Numbered from the stretch's first letter, positions 1-10,097 are shown. The stretch: DNA of 64,000 bases from CAWGGS01 sp046704745 (GCA_046704745.1 JBJKRL010000101.1:1-64000); one strand, 5' to 3'. Notes: generated by a model not told the origin, from the sequence alone. Made by a program: numbers and translations.

Positions 1-462
1 GTTATAGACAAGCGGTATCTTCAGACCATCTTGGACCGCAAGATCAAGTGCGGCAAGGATCTGCGGGACCACGTGGGTCGGAGTGACAAAATTAATGTTA
101 GGACAACCGCGTTTTTGGAGCGAGAGCATAATATCTGCCAATTGCCGGTCGGTGACCGGGATTCCGCGGCAAAGATGACTGATATCGTAATTCTGGCAGA
201 ACACGCACAGGAGATTGCAGCCGGCAAAAAAGATGGTACCTGATCCATTTTTTCCGACCAACGGTCGTTCTTCTCCGAAGTGAGGAGTAAAATCGGAGAT
301 CACCGCTGTTGCACCAGTTCTGCATATCCCCTTATTTCCGGTGAGACGATCGACTTTACATTGTCGGTGACAGAGGATGCAGCATTTCAGAATCTCATAG
401 GCTTTGTGAGCCTTTTCAGTAAGTTGGCCTGATTGGTAAAGAGCATGATAGCTGGGGATCAT
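1..462 (-). CDS. Radical SAM Fe-S protein, PflA/PflX-like (partial, runs off left edge)
   Basis: The minus strand is open from an ATG at 462 to the first base, giving 154 codons; the C-terminus lies outside the window. About residue 78 onward the product carries a CNLLCVFC stretch, which is the CxxxCxxC cluster motif of radical SAM enzymes, and an earlier cysteine-rich part (CCILCHRQC) near residue 27. This arrangement fits the COG1313/PflX group of PFL-activase-like proteins, whose substrate is mostly unknown. The start is chosen because an in-frame TGA lies 19 bases upstream and an AAAGG precedes the ATG by about 8 bases. The exact function is not assignable from this fragment. Confidence 0.85.
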   Translation of the reverse strand, partial: MIPSYHALYQSGQLTEKAHKAYEILKCCILCHRQCKVDRLTGNKGICRTGATAVISDFTPHFGEERPLVGKNGSGTIFFAGCNLLCVFCQNYDISHLCRGIPVTDRQLADIMLSLQKRGCPNINFVTPTHVVPQILAALDLAVQDGLKIPLVYN

Positions 463-817
463 GGCAACCTTTTCAACATGTCATTTAAGAAAAATTTTTG
501 ATCGTTCATGGGATCTGATATAATCATACAGATTTGGGAAATCATTGCAACCGGAGGCAACGATGAGAACACGGAAGCAGGATCCTGCTTGCGGTATTCT
601 CTGGTGTTGAAGATCGATGGCGTCCTCTAACCATCTTGAATAAAAGTCGAAAATATTTGGATAGAAAGACCGGCGAAGCTGTGGCAAAAGAGATAACCCA
701 AAAAAACCACTCCTCTATTTCCACTAAAGTACCATTCCAACTACGCTGATCGAATGGCAAGGCCTCATCCTCGACAGCAGCTGTTCAATGACCTGGTAAA
801 AGAGTAACGAGACACTC
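463..817. other. Gene-free stretch between divergent genes
   Basis: This 355-base region separates the leftward radical SAM gene from the rightward kinase gene and should hold both promoters. A minus-strand reading between about 481 and 687 has a somewhat protein-like composition, but it has no recognisable domain and no clear ribosome binding site, so I do not call it a gene. I see no strong hairpin or promoter consensus here. Confidence 0.4.
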
Positions 818-3604
818 ATGCAGAAACCTTTTCGCAAACTATCCATACGAAAAAAGCTCATTGCCATCATGATGGGTATAACGGGAATGACGCTCTTTCT
901 TTACAGTCTCGTCTCGATTTTCTACCATTTCAGGGCGATTAAGCAGGTGACCGTTGACAATATTAATACGCTCACCGATGTCGTTGTTAACATGAAAAGT
1001 TCCTCGTCAAGCTCGTTTACCCATAATTGGACGCATGAGATGATCAAGGCTATGCAGGCCGATCGGGATATTGAAAAAGGTGTGATATTTTCCGTCGATG
1101 GCAGCATCCTCGCCACATATTTGAATTCTAAAATGCCGATTGAAAGGGAGCCTCCTGTTACGGTCAAAAAACAATCCAATAAATTTTTCCTTAGCGGAGG
1201 AGTTATTAAGTTCGGAATATTCCATCCCATTTTTTCAGAGGAAGAACAGATCGGAACCCTGTATTTGCTTCTCAATCTGAAAAACCTCACCGTCCAAATG
1301 GAGCATTCCGTACTTTTCCTGATTTTCAGTTTTGTTTGTGTCCTTCTGCTTGCTCTTGTTCTTTCTTCGCAACTTCAGCATCTTATAACGCGTCCTGTGT
1401 CCGCCTTGGCCGCCACTGCAAGAAAGGTTATCGAGTCAGGTGACTATGGAATTCGACTCAAAAAAAATACCGAGGATGAAATCGGTGCCTTGATTGATGA
1501 CTTCAATGCAATGCTGGATGTGGTTCGTGAAAGAGACACGGCATTATCGGAACATAAACGTCAACTTGAGATGCAGGTTCGAGAACGGACCGAACAGCTG
1601 AGGCAAAAACGTGATGAAGCTCTGGCTGCGGCCAAAGCCAAGAGCGAATTTCTCGCTAACATGAGCCATGAGATTCGTACCCCGATGAACGGCATAATCG
1701 GTGTCCTCTCGCTGCTCAAAGATGCGCCTTTAAGTGAGGAATATAAACGTCTTCTACAGACGGCAACCAGATCGGCTGATTCTCTTCTTCTGATTATCAA
1801 CGATATTCTTGATTTTTCTAAAATAGAAGCCGGTAAAATAGATTTTGAATCCATCATTTTCGATCTTCGAGACCTGATGGAGGAGGTCACTTTGCTTTTT
1901 ACGGAAGCGGCAAATTTGAAGCAGCTCGACCTCTTCTGCTTTGTGCCCACTGATGTTGATGCCCGGGTCCAGGGAGATCCGACTCGACTTCGGCAGATCC
2001 TCACCAATTTATTAAGCAATGCCGTTAAATTTACCGAACGGGGTGAGGTCGTACTCCAGGTTGCGCTGCTTAACAAACAGAACGGCCAGCAAATACTGAG
2101 GTTTTCTGTTGAGGATACCGGTATTGGGATTGCTCCCGACGCTTTGAGCGGTTTGTTTACCAAATTTACCCAGGCTGACGGTTCAACCACCAGAAAATAT
2201 GGGGGGACAGGGCTGGGACTCAGTGTGTGCAAACAGTTGGTCGAGATGCAAGAAGGAGAGATAGGCGTTGACAGTGAGGAGGGGAAGGGGACAATTTTCT
2301 GGTTCAGTTTACCGATGAAGGTGGTTGAGGATGAGGTTCAGGAAACATCACATGAGGCAGCTGGAGGTCGTAATTTTCTCATTGTTGACGATAATGCTAC
2401 CAACCGGCTCATTATCGAACATTACCTGAAAACCGGAGGTGTCCGGATTCACAGCTGTGAAACGGGGGGCCAGGCCTTGGAGAAGATAAGGGAGATGGCC
2501 GGGCTGGGCAAGCATATCGATACGGTACTTTTGGACTACCATATGCCGGATAAAAACGGTCTCCAAGTGGCAGAGGAAATCAGGAAAGAGTTTGGCCTCG
2601 ATGCACCGGAGCTGGTCCTTCTCAGTTCGGAAGGCAAAGTCAGGAAGAAGGCTCTTGCTGCCGGGATTAAGACCCTCATCTATAAGCCCATCCGTCTAAG
2701 CCAGTTTTATACCGCCTTGAACATACAACAAAAAGTGACGGAAGAGGACGATTCCCGGGTGGAGAGACAAGAATCGACTCCAGCCTTACAGGGGCAAATA
2801 TTGCTGGTTGATGATGAGATGATCAACCAGAAGGTAGGGGCCGCCATTCTGAAGAAGATCGGAGTTGACCCTGATATTGCCGGTAATGGAAAAGAAGCAT
2901 TAAAAATGATGGAAGAAAAACAATATGACTTGGTCCTCATGGATATCCAGATGCCGGAGTTGAGCGGTTTTGATGCCACAGCGGAGATTCGCAGGCAGGA
3001 AATACAATACGGGCGTCCCAGGATTCCGATTATCGCCATGACTGCCAATGCCATGGAGAGTACTCGTCAGCAATGCCTTGCCATAGGAATGGATGATTTC
3101 ATTACCAAACCAATCAAGCCGGATATCTTAAAAAAGCATTTGGAACCCTGGCTCAAATGCCGGAATCAATATCAAGATTTTCAGGAACAGCAAAAAGAGT
3201 TATTTGATCCCGATGAAGCGGAAGAAGAGGTTCAAACACCTGCCAATGGAAAAATCTGGGACAAGGAAAAGGCTTTGCAGTTTGTCGGTGGTGATGAATC
3301 TCTTCTCAAAGAATTGGCGGCACTCTTTGTAGAAAGAAATTCAATTCTGTTGGACGATGTTAAAAAGGCGATCGAAACCAATGACCCTTCTGCGCTGCAT
3401 GATGCCGCGCATGCCTACAAAGGTGCGGTTAACCATTTCTCGGCAAAAAGCATCCGGGCCTTGGCCTATGCTTTGGAGAAGAAAGGGCGTACCGGAGATC
3501 TTTCCAGGGCTGAAAGCCTATACGACCGTCTATGCAACAACGGCCTTGAATTGCAGGATGAACTTCAGATATATACGATGACTGACGGGCTTGGACAGAA
3601 TTGA
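818..3604 (+). CDS. BarA/GacS-like hybrid sensor histidine kinase (HAMP-HisKA-HATPase-REC-REC-HPt)
   Basis: A 928-residue inner-membrane sensor kinase for a multistep phosphorelay. Two membrane segments (about 13-36 and 164-186) flank a roughly 130-residue periplasmic sensor region. They are followed by a HAMP linker, a coiled coil and the dimerisation domain with phospho-acceptor His284 (MSHEIRTPMNG). The ATPase domain has an N box near NAVKF and a GTGLGL box. Two receiver domains follow; the first has LIVDDN and LLDYHMPDKNG, the second LLVDDE and LMDIQMPELSG. A C-terminal HPt domain has the His in AHAYKG. This order is that of BarA/ArcB-like kinases. The signal sensed is unknown. The start ATG has only a weak upstream GAG. 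It ends 8 bases before the convergent HDOD-GGDEF gene. Confidence 0.92.
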   Translation: MQKPFRKLSIRKKLIAIMMGITGMTLFLYSLVSIFYHFRAIKQVTVDNINTLTDVVVNMKSSSSSSFTHNWTHEMIKAMQADRDIEKGVIFSVDGSILATYLNSKMPIEREPPVTVKKQSNKFFLSGGVIKFGIFHPIFSEEEQIGTLYLLLNLKNLTVQMEHSVLFLIFSFVCVLLLALVLSSQLQHLITRPVSALAATARKVIESGDYGIRLKKNTEDEIGALIDDFNAMLDVVRERDTALSEHKRQLEMQVRERTEQLRQKRDEALAAAKAKSEFLANMSHEIRTPMNGIIGVLSLLKDAPLSEEYKRLLQTATRSADSLLLIINDILDFSKIEAGKIDFESIIFDLRDLMEEVTLLFTEAANLKQLDLFCFVPTDVDARVQGDPTRLRQILTNLLSNAVKFTERGEVVLQVALLNKQNGQQILRFSVEDTGIGIAPDALSGLFTKFTQADGSTTRKYGGTGLGLSVCKQLVEMQEGEIGVDSEEGKGTIFWFSLPMKVVEDEVQETSHEAAGGRNFLIVDDNATNRLIIEHYLKTGGVRIHSCETGGQALEKIREMAGLGKHIDTVLLDYHMPDKNGLQVAEEIRKEFGLDAPELVLLSSEGKVRKKALAAGIKTLIYKPIRLSQFYTALNIQQKVTEEDDSRVERQESTPALQGQILLVDDEMINQKVGAAILKKIGVDPDIAGNGKEALKMMEEKQYDLVLMDIQMPELSGFDATAEIRRQEIQYGRPRIPIIAMTANAMESTRQQCLAIGMDDFITKPIKPDILKKHLEPWLKCRNQYQDFQEQQKELFDPDEAEEEVQTPANGKIWDKEKALQFVGGDESLLKELAALFVERNSILLDDVKKAIETNDPSALHDAAHAYKGAVNHFSAKSIRALAYALEKKGRTGDLSRAESLYDRLCNNGLELQDELQIYTMTDGLGQN

Positions 3605-3612
3605 TCAAGCCT

Positions 3613-5487
3613 TCACGTTGCCACTTCAACCCTATTGCGGCCGCCCTTTTTTGCTTTGTAAAGAGCCTTGTCAGCCATCTGCAGAAGTGTTTCTATTTCA
3701 GGCACTTCCGGACTCATAGCAGCTACCCCGAGACTGATCGTAATCTGAAGGGATTTTCCTTTTACCGCAATCCGATGGTCGACAACCTCCTTTCGCAGGC
3801 GTTCGGCAAACGCGGTTGCCTCATGTAGGGTATTGCGGTTGCTTACTATCAAAAATTCCTCCCCACCTATTCGGCTAACAATATCATATCCTCTAGATTT
3901 CATAATAAATAGATTGGAAATCTTTTTCAGAACAAGATCGCCGCTTCCATGACCGTAGGTATCGTTTATCTGTTTGAAATTGTCGATATCAATCATGATG
4001 CAGGTAACCGTATTTTTGAATCGTATGCACTCAGACTGCAATTCCTCGAGCCTTTCCATGGCCGCCCGACGATTTGGGAGCCCCGTCAAAGTATCTGTCA
4101 TGGCCATGGTATGGAGCTTTTTGTTGATAGTTGCCAACTTGTGGGTATAATCCTGTATAATTGCTTGATCCTGATTCATCTTTTCCTGGTATTGGACCAT
4201 GCGTTTTCCGGCCCGTATGCGTGCTTTTAATATCTTGGGATTGAACGGCTTAACCACATAATCATCCGCACCGGCATCAAAAGCCTGTACCAGCTTGTCG
4301 TCCTCCTCGTTGGCGGTCAATATAATGATATAAACATGCTTGGCAAATTCCGTTTTGCGCAGGATCTTACAAAGTTCGATGCCATCTATTTCCGGCATTT
4401 GCCAATCGGTAATAACCAGATCAGGTTGAAATTGTATTGCCAGGTTCATGGCCTCATTGCCATTTTGGGCGCACACAATATGATCGGACGAATGGGAGAG
4501 GATGATCTCCAAGGTTTTTAAACTGGTAACGTCATCATCGGCGACCAGAATGCAGAATGAATCCTTTTCCTTCCATGTTTCCGGTTGTTGTTCTTGGCCG
4601 ATGGCCTTTAATTCGGCGTAGGAGGAACAATCCTGAACCGGGATTTGAAAGAGAAAGCTCCATTCCTGCCAATTGGCAATGATCTTGTCAAAAAGAGAAG
4701 TGAATTCGTCGTCGGACAGTCTGCTTTTTCGGGCCAACCCTTCGGCCTTGGCAACTTGTTGCGAAAGCGGTGATTCCATGACACAGATCAGTGCCATCAG
4801 TCGGGCAAGCTGGAGAAGTTCAGATAAAACCGATTCACTTTTATCTGGCATAGCATCCGGTGCATGACTCTCAATAAGCAGCATATCCTCGATATATCGT
4901 TTTGGCAAACCCCATTCTTGAAACAACTCCAGGGAGACCCCTATGTGGTTGATACCGAATTCTTTTGTTTCCAGAATTAAGAGTTGCCGGTCGTTGGGCT
5001 TTCCTGACAGGATATTGCTGTATTCTTGAGGGAAAATACAGGCTAAAGCTAATCTGCCCACCTGAGAGAGCAGGCCGCAAATAAAGATTTCATCTGGATC
5101 GAATGCCTTACTGATCTCGGCGAGACCCCGTGCTGCCGTTGCCATGGCCAGGGACGTCGACCAGAAGGTCTGGAAGTCAAAATTCTCACAGCGTCCTTTC
5201 TTGTTCTTGGCAAGTAAGGAAAAGCCCAAAGCCAGGCCCATAACGGTGCCGGTACCCAGCCTGACAATCGCTTTTCTGATGGATATCTCAGGTATGGCCG
5301 CGGCAAAAAGAGCGGTATTGGCATATTTGAGAATTTTGCCGGAAAGGGCAGGATCTTTTTCTACGAGATCGGCAATTTCGTCGAATGAAGCCGTTTTGCA
5401 GCTACTCAACCGCATGATCTGCAGAGCGAGATTTGACGGTGTGGGCAGATCTCGATTGGTAAGGAGTTTTGCAAAGGCTTGATGCAT
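3613..5487 (-). CDS. HDOD-REC-GGDEF signalling protein
   Basis: A 624-residue cytoplasmic protein with three parts: an N-terminal HDOD domain (about 10-210), a receiver domain (about 315-440; VADDD, VITDWQMPEIDG with the phospho-Asp, and a VVKPF lysine), and a C-terminal GGDEF domain (about 465-624) whose active-site signature reads GGEEF. It is therefore probably a phosphorylation-controlled diguanylate cyclase making c-di-GMP. The reading frame stays open upstream to 5667, but the ATG at 5487 is chosen because GGAG sits 7 bases before it and the HDOD homology begins just after. The extra upstream residues look like leader translated by chance. It is convergent with the hybrid kinase, which could phosphorylate it; that link is inferred from position only. 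Confidence 0.88.
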   Translation of the reverse strand: MHQAFAKLLTNRDLPTPSNLALQIMRLSSCKTASFDEIADLVEKDPALSGKILKYANTALFAAAIPEISIRKAIVRLGTGTVMGLALGFSLLAKNKKGRCENFDFQTFWSTSLAMATAARGLAEISKAFDPDEIFICGLLSQVGRLALACIFPQEYSNILSGKPNDRQLLILETKEFGINHIGVSLELFQEWGLPKRYIEDMLLIESHAPDAMPDKSESVLSELLQLARLMALICVMESPLSQQVAKAEGLARKSRLSDDEFTSLFDKIIANWQEWSFLFQIPVQDCSSYAELKAIGQEQQPETWKEKDSFCILVADDDVTSLKTLEIILSHSSDHIVCAQNGNEAMNLAIQFQPDLVITDWQMPEIDGIELCKILRKTEFAKHVYIIILTANEEDDKLVQAFDAGADDYVVKPFNPKILKARIRAGKRMVQYQEKMNQDQAIIQDYTHKLATINKKLHTMAMTDTLTGLPNRRAAMERLEELQSECIRFKNTVTCIMIDIDNFKQINDTYGHGSGDLVLKKISNLFIMKSRGYDIVSRIGGEEFLIVSNRNTLHEATAFAERLRKEVVDHRIAVKGKSLQITISLGVAAMSPEVPEIETLLQMADKALYKAKKGGRNRVEVAT

Positions 5488-5978
5488 AAGGCAACTCCAT
5501 TTAGTAAAGACAATGGCAGAAATGGGCCGTTCTTTTTTCAGTATACATGTTTGGTCTCGAAATTGAAATTTAGCGGAAATAATTTGCCAAATGCTCTTGG
5601 GCCGGAGAAAGAACTCTGAGGTGTTGTCTTTTTTGCACCTTAGCTCGGATTTCTCATGAACGTCCATTCTCGCGGCACCGCGAGCGCAACAAATGCTGAA
5701 AATTGAGATGATCGTAATGCTTAAGAGCTGAGGGGTACCTTTTTCACGGATGTCCCGCAGCCCGGATGGCGCAGGCTTTGCCCCCAGGGGTGGGTTTATG
5801 TCCTGAAACAGATAAGCACCCTTCGGTCATGAATTTTGACTTCGAAGACCTTTGAACCGCTGAAAATTCCGTATTAGACATTGGAAAGGATATCTGCTAG
5901 ATTCTACCAACCCGGAAGATTGAATGTCAGGGGAGCTCAAAGCATTGTATCGAATTCTGGATCCCAAAAAGAGGTGTT
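5488..5978. other. Divergent intergenic region with a small hairpin and a lone repeat end
   Basis: This region separates the leftward HDOD-GGDEF gene from the rightward ccdA-like gene. At 5644-5657 it holds CTCGGATTTCTCAT, matching the terminal repeat of the interspersed elements found at 31.1, 35.9, 50.2 and 60.0 kb, without an obvious partner end nearby. At 5669-5684 there is a tight palindrome, CTCGCGG-CA-CCGCGAG. No open frame here looks like a gene. Confidence 0.45.
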
Positions 5979-6725
5979 ATGGATCTTCATGTACTGGCCG
6001 GTCAATGGATGAACCAGCTTGCCGATAACCTGCAGGTCGGGTACGCTTTCGGTGCCGGCATGGTCTCGGCTGTCAACCCTTGTGGATTTGCGATGTTGCC
6101 TGTTTATCTGTCGCTGTATATAGGTGCAGAAGATGAGGATTTTGGAAAACGTTCTCTGTTTTTCAGGTTGGTCAAAGCAGCAGGTGTTTCGGTGATTGTC
6201 ACCTCCGGTTTTTCCCTTCTTTTTGGGTTGGTGGGAATAATTGTCTCCGCTGGAGGTTCGATCTTGGTCGGATATATGCCATGGGTTTCCGTTGCCATCG
6301 GTCTCCTTCTTATTTTTCTCGGGATATGGCTTCTAGCCGGCAAGTACCTGGCTTTTAACAAGATGTTGACGCTTGCCGGTAAGATAGGTGATCCGCGCAA
6401 GATGACTATCAAGGGGTTTTTCCTTTTTGGTGTTGCCTTTGGCGCAACATCTCTGAGTTGCACCTTCCCTGTTTTTTTGATGGTGGTTGGAGGATCCATG
6501 ACTGCAGGCACTTTTTTATCCGGTGTCAGACAGTTTGTCGGATATTCCCTCGGTATGGGGTCGGTCCTTCTACTCCTTACTTTGAGCATGGCCCTGGTCA
6601 AGGAAGGGGTCGTGGTTGGAGCGATGCGAAAACTGATGCCCTATATTCAAAAGATATCAGGGATCTTAATCATTCTGGCCGGAGTGTATATCCTCCACTA
6701 CTGGTTTTCCAGCGGGCTTTTATAA
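5979..6725 (+). CDS. ccdA: CcdA/DsbD-type membrane thiol-disulfide transporter
   Basis: A 248-residue polytopic membrane protein with about six hydrophobic segments. It moves reducing equivalents from cytoplasmic thioredoxin across the inner membrane to periplasmic thiol proteins, for example for cytochrome c maturation. The two functional cysteines of the family are visible, Cys35 in the SAVNPCGF motif of the first helix and Cys161 in SLSCTFP of the fourth. Length matches stand-alone CcdA proteins rather than full DsbD, since no periplasmic thioredoxin or DsbD-alpha domain is attached. The start has AAAGAGG about 5 bases upstream. It stands alone between signalling genes; likely partners are the TlpA-like protein at 52.9 kb and the CcsA system at 55 kb. 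Confidence 0.88.
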   Translation: MDLHVLAGQWMNQLADNLQVGYAFGAGMVSAVNPCGFAMLPVYLSLYIGAEDEDFGKRSLFFRLVKAAGVSVIVTSGFSLLFGLVGIIVSAGGSILVGYMPWVSVAIGLLLIFLGIWLLAGKYLAFNKMLTLAGKIGDPRKMTIKGFFLFGVAFGATSLSCTFPVFLMVVGGSMTAGTFLSGVRQFVGYSLGMGSVLLLLTLSMALVKEGVVVGAMRKLMPYIQKISGILIILAGVYILHYWFSSGLL

Positions 6726-6753
6726 TGACATTCTTGTACAGGGATGGAACCTT

Positions 6754-9372
6754 TTATCCCATAACGGAATTGAGGGTATTCCTTAATTCCGTCATATCGA
6801 ACGGTTTGGCGATGGCTGCGCAGAAACCGTATTCATCGTAATCATTCATAACCGGATCGTTTGTATAGCCGCTTGAGACGATGATTTTTGCTTCCGGATT
6901 GATATCATAAATGGCTCCGGCTGTTTCCTTTCCTCCCATTCCCCCCGGTATGGTCAGGTCGACTATAACCCCGTCCACAGGAGATCCCGTTTTCCAGAGA
7001 TGTTTATAAATTTCGATTGCTTCCATGGAGTTTTTTACACAGATGCACTCATGTCCCAGATGGACCAGCATACGTCTGGCAATATTGAGAAGCATTTCCT
7101 CACCATCAATAACCATGATTTGATAGTGTCTATCTGTTAGTGTTTCATCCTTCTTCGTCATTTCCCGATGTTGATCAAGCGATGCAGGTAGGAAGATGGC
7201 AACTGTTGTTCCGAGACCAGGCTCGGATTGAACGGTTATGTGGCCGTCATGTTTCTGGATGATGGAATAGACAATTGACAGACCGAGCCCCCGGCCGTTT
7301 GTTTTCGTACTGTAATAGGGATCGAAGATCCTCGGGAGGTCTCTTTTACTGATTCCACAGCCTGTGTCATGGATCCGAAGCTGAATAAAATTTCCAATAA
7401 TAGGAGCCGGGAAATTGGGAAGGTTGATATCAGAAACATTGTGGCAGGAAATTTCAATGGCGCCCGAGCCTGATATTGCCTCTTTCCCGTTCATGATCAG
7501 GCTCTGGATGACCTGGCCCAATTGGCCGATATCTATATCCACCAGCCAAAGGTCTTTTTGAATGTCGATGGAGCAGGAGATGTTGGAACCATGCAGGGCA
7601 AAATCTGCCGAATCTTTTACCAATGGGGCAATCGACGTGGTTTTTCTGACCGGGTTGCCTCTTTTTGAGAAGATCAAGAGCTGCTGACTCAAAGATTTTG
7701 CCCGTATTGCCGCTTTTTCAGCACTTTCCAATAATTCATAATTTTCATCATTTGGATTGGTGATTCTGCGTACCAGGTTGATATTACCTGTGATTGCAGT
7801 AAGGAGGTTGTTAAAATCATGAGCAATGCCGCTTGCCAACCCTCCGAGGGATTCAAATTTTTGGGCCTGAAGGACCTCTTTTTCCATTTTTTTCCGGGCT
7901 GAAATATCTCGTATGATCCCTACAGTATGCCAATGATCACGACTCTTGAAAGCAGAGAAGGAAACCTCAACCGGGAATTCCGTTCCGTCTTTTTTGTACC
8001 CGAACAACTCGATGGTTTTTGATCCCGCACTATCTTTTTCAGGCATGTTGAATTTTTTTGAGATCTTCGTAAATGTCGACTGATGTTTCGGGGGGGCGAT
8101 TATTGTCGTGATGGGTTTATTTTTGGCCTCTTCGTACGTATAGTGGAAGAGTTTTTCTGCAGCAGGATTCCAGTGGAGGACCTTTTTGTTACTGTCGATT
8201 ACGATGATTGCATTGGCAGCCGCCGAATTGATAGCCCTCAGATGTTCCTCCCGTTCGCGTATGGTTTCCTCCGCGCGTTTTCGTTTTACTGAGGTGCGGG
8301 CAAGCAAGAGGGAACAGACAGCGATAATAGCCAGGCAAAAAGAATAGAGCAGAAGAATTCGATTAAGAATTTTCGTCGGCCAAACGGATAACACCTTGCT
8401 GGGAATATAGGATACGGTTTTCCAATAATACTGTTTATCGTGATCTTGGACAAAGTTGATCTTGGTCTGAGACAGTGACCGGATGGTGTCGGGGAGTGGA
8501 TAGAGAGTGCCGAAAGTTACCAGACCGTCCTTGGTTCTGTACTGCCCGGAACCTTCCAGACTTATACGCTGCCATCCCTTCGGTAGGTGTTTTTTGAGAA
8601 AGTAGGTGTTGGAATCGGATTTGGCAAAATCCCATTCTTTATCCTGATTTCTATCTGTTAGATAGTAGTATCCTCCATTTACCAGGAGTGTTGAGCCAGG
8701 AGAATTCGCCGATGTTTCTTTTAGTTCATTGAGCAACAAGGTTGCGCGATAATTGAGGACGAGGATCCCCTGCCGGTTTCCCGCCATATCGAAGACTGGT
8801 GTACTGAAATGGAGGATGGGCTGGAAAGCTCGCTGACCATCCGCCAGGGTCGCATTTGTGTCAAAAGGCGATATATAGACGTTATGACGACCAAGGGCTG
8901 TCGCTTTTTTGAAATAGTCCCGGCCTGCCGCATCATGCAGAGTGTCAGGAGGGGTTAACTCCGCCTTGCCGTTCTGACGGGTCACTTCAATGATTTCCCT
9001 GCCGGTTTTATCGATAAAAAGGATTTTGTTGTATGCGGGTTTAATGGAACAGAACGATAGCCATTCACTCACAAGCTGATGCTTACGATCGGGAGTGCGG
9101 TTCTGAAGGAAAGCGTTGAGTTCATTTTGAGAGGCCAGAAATTTTAAATCTCTGCTTACGTCATTAAAATTCGAAGCAACGATTTTCAGCTGTGTTTCGA
9201 TGTTGAAGATCTCGTTATTTTCGATAGATAGCCTTTCGGCATTCACATCTTTGAAGTAGATGAATAAGGTGATGCTTCCAAACAATATGGCAGGCGGTAA
9301 AAAAATGAGTAAAAAACGTTTGATGATGTCAATCCAGCTAACTTGGGTGGACATTTCCAACGGTCTTTTCAT
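6754..9372 (-). CDS. PAS-containing hybrid sensor histidine kinase with extracytoplasmic Cache-like sensor
   Basis: An 872-residue membrane kinase. An N-terminal helix (about 18-41) and a second one (about 337-360) enclose a large periplasmic domain of about 290 residues with a double-Cache-like layout. Then come a PAS domain (about 375-495), a HisKA helix with the phospho-His in GIAHDFNNLL, an ATPase domain with GRGLGL, and a C-terminal receiver with VDLTIPGGMGG. The receiver's first acidic pair reads VIDGEE where most family members have DDE, so metal binding may be altered. The ATG at 9372 is preferred over the one seven codons in, because the inner GGA is too close to its ATG. It lies downstream of the single-domain response regulator on the same strand, which may be its partner. 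Confidence 0.88.
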   Translation of the reverse strand: MKRPLEMSTQVSWIDIIKRFLLIFLPPAILFGSITLFIYFKDVNAERLSIENNEIFNIETQLKIVASNFNDVSRDLKFLASQNELNAFLQNRTPDRKHQLVSEWLSFCSIKPAYNKILFIDKTGREIIEVTRQNGKAELTPPDTLHDAAGRDYFKKATALGRHNVYISPFDTNATLADGQRAFQPILHFSTPVFDMAGNRQGILVLNYRATLLLNELKETSANSPGSTLLVNGGYYYLTDRNQDKEWDFAKSDSNTYFLKKHLPKGWQRISLEGSGQYRTKDGLVTFGTLYPLPDTIRSLSQTKINFVQDHDKQYYWKTVSYIPSKVLSVWPTKILNRILLLYSFCLAIIAVCSLLLARTSVKRKRAEETIREREEHLRAINSAAANAIIVIDSNKKVLHWNPAAEKLFHYTYEEAKNKPITTIIAPPKHQSTFTKISKKFNMPEKDSAGSKTIELFGYKKDGTEFPVEVSFSAFKSRDHWHTVGIIRDISARKKMEKEVLQAQKFESLGGLASGIAHDFNNLLTAITGNINLVRRITNPNDENYELLESAEKAAIRAKSLSQQLLIFSKRGNPVRKTTSIAPLVKDSADFALHGSNISCSIDIQKDLWLVDIDIGQLGQVIQSLIMNGKEAISGSGAIEISCHNVSDINLPNFPAPIIGNFIQLRIHDTGCGISKRDLPRIFDPYYSTKTNGRGLGLSIVYSIIQKHDGHITVQSEPGLGTTVAIFLPASLDQHREMTKKDETLTDRHYQIMVIDGEEMLLNIARRMLVHLGHECICVKNSMEAIEIYKHLWKTGSPVDGVIVDLTIPGGMGGKETAGAIYDINPEAKIIVSSGYTNDPVMNDYDEYGFCAAIAKPFDMTELRNTLNSVMG

Positions 9373-9659
9373 GGGGTTCCGGTTTTTATGAATACGATTC
9401 CGATCTCAAGTAAGAGAGTTCCGGTTGCCTGTAATGCAAAACGAAAGTGACAGTACCGCGAATCTCCACAGTAATCTTCGCAGTATTAGCAAGATCAACA
9501 ATAATTGGCAATACTATTTTGACAACCTGCCGTATTGTCAACGGAAACCCGAGTGATGATCCAATGGGCTTTGTCCAGTCCGAAGGTCCCATGAACACTG
9601 CATTAATGTAATATACTCCAGAAAGCAGATGAGAATCCCGGGCGAGCACCAAGGAAGTG

Positions 9660-10097
9660 TCAAGAACCCAGTATGGTGTCGAGAACGTTGAAAAATTTTT
9701 TTATATCAATAGGTTTTGGAAGAATTTCTTTAAACCCGGCTGCCAATCCCGTTGGAATATCGATTGCCGAGGCGTTACCGGTCAGGGCAATAACCGGGAT
9801 ATCCGACGTTTCCGGGGCTTGGGCCAAGTGGCTGAGAACTGTAAAACCATCCATGTCAGGCAGGTGAATATCCAGGAATATCAGGTCAGGTTGATGGCGC
9901 TGGGCAAAATCCAACCCCTCTTTCCCGTTTTCTGCCTCCAGGTAAACGAGATTTGGACGCATATCAATGATGTAGCGAACCAGCTCACGGTTGGTGGAAT
10001 TGTCTTCAATGTATAGGATGCTTTTTTTTGTTGGGACATCGCAGGAATTGCTGGAAGTTTTGATTCCGGTTGCAGTACAGGATGTTTTTGTTTCCAT
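9660..10097 (-). CDS. Single-domain response regulator
   Basis: A 145-residue protein consisting of a roughly 25-residue polar leader and one receiver domain, with no output domain. The receiver shows the acidic pair in YIEDNSTNRE, the phospho-acceptor Asp in LIFLDIHLPDMDG, the switch Thr in ALTGNA and the conserved Lys in LPKPID. Such DivK/CheY-like proteins pass phosphoryl groups between kinases and HPt domains. It is followed 287 bases downstream on the same strand by the PAS hybrid kinase, so a shared phosphorelay is likely; this is inferred from position. A GTATGGAAAC context marks the ATG, with no strong Shine-Dalgarno. Confidence 0.9.
   Translation of the reverse strand: METKTSCTATGIKTSSNSCDVPTKKSILYIEDNSTNRELVRYIIDMRPNLVYLEAENGKEGLDFAQRHQPDLIFLDIHLPDMDGFTVLSHLAQAPETSDIPVIALTGNASAIDIPTGLAAGFKEILPKPIDIKKFFNVLDTILGS

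Noticed and set aside
481..760. Short minus-strand frames upstream of the radical SAM gene
   Set aside because: One is protein-like in composition, but there is no domain and no ribosome binding site.
5720..5820. Possible c-di-GMP riboswitch on the minus strand upstream of the GGDEF gene
   Set aside because: A GCAAAGCC and short stems recall the c-di-GMP-I core, but the second conserved half and tetraloop receptor could not be matched. A covariance-model search would settle it.
9386..9652. 88-codon minus-strand frame between the response regulator and the PAS kinase
   Set aside because: It starts at TTG without a binding site and the product shows no domain; it may be leader sequence of the kinase transcript.
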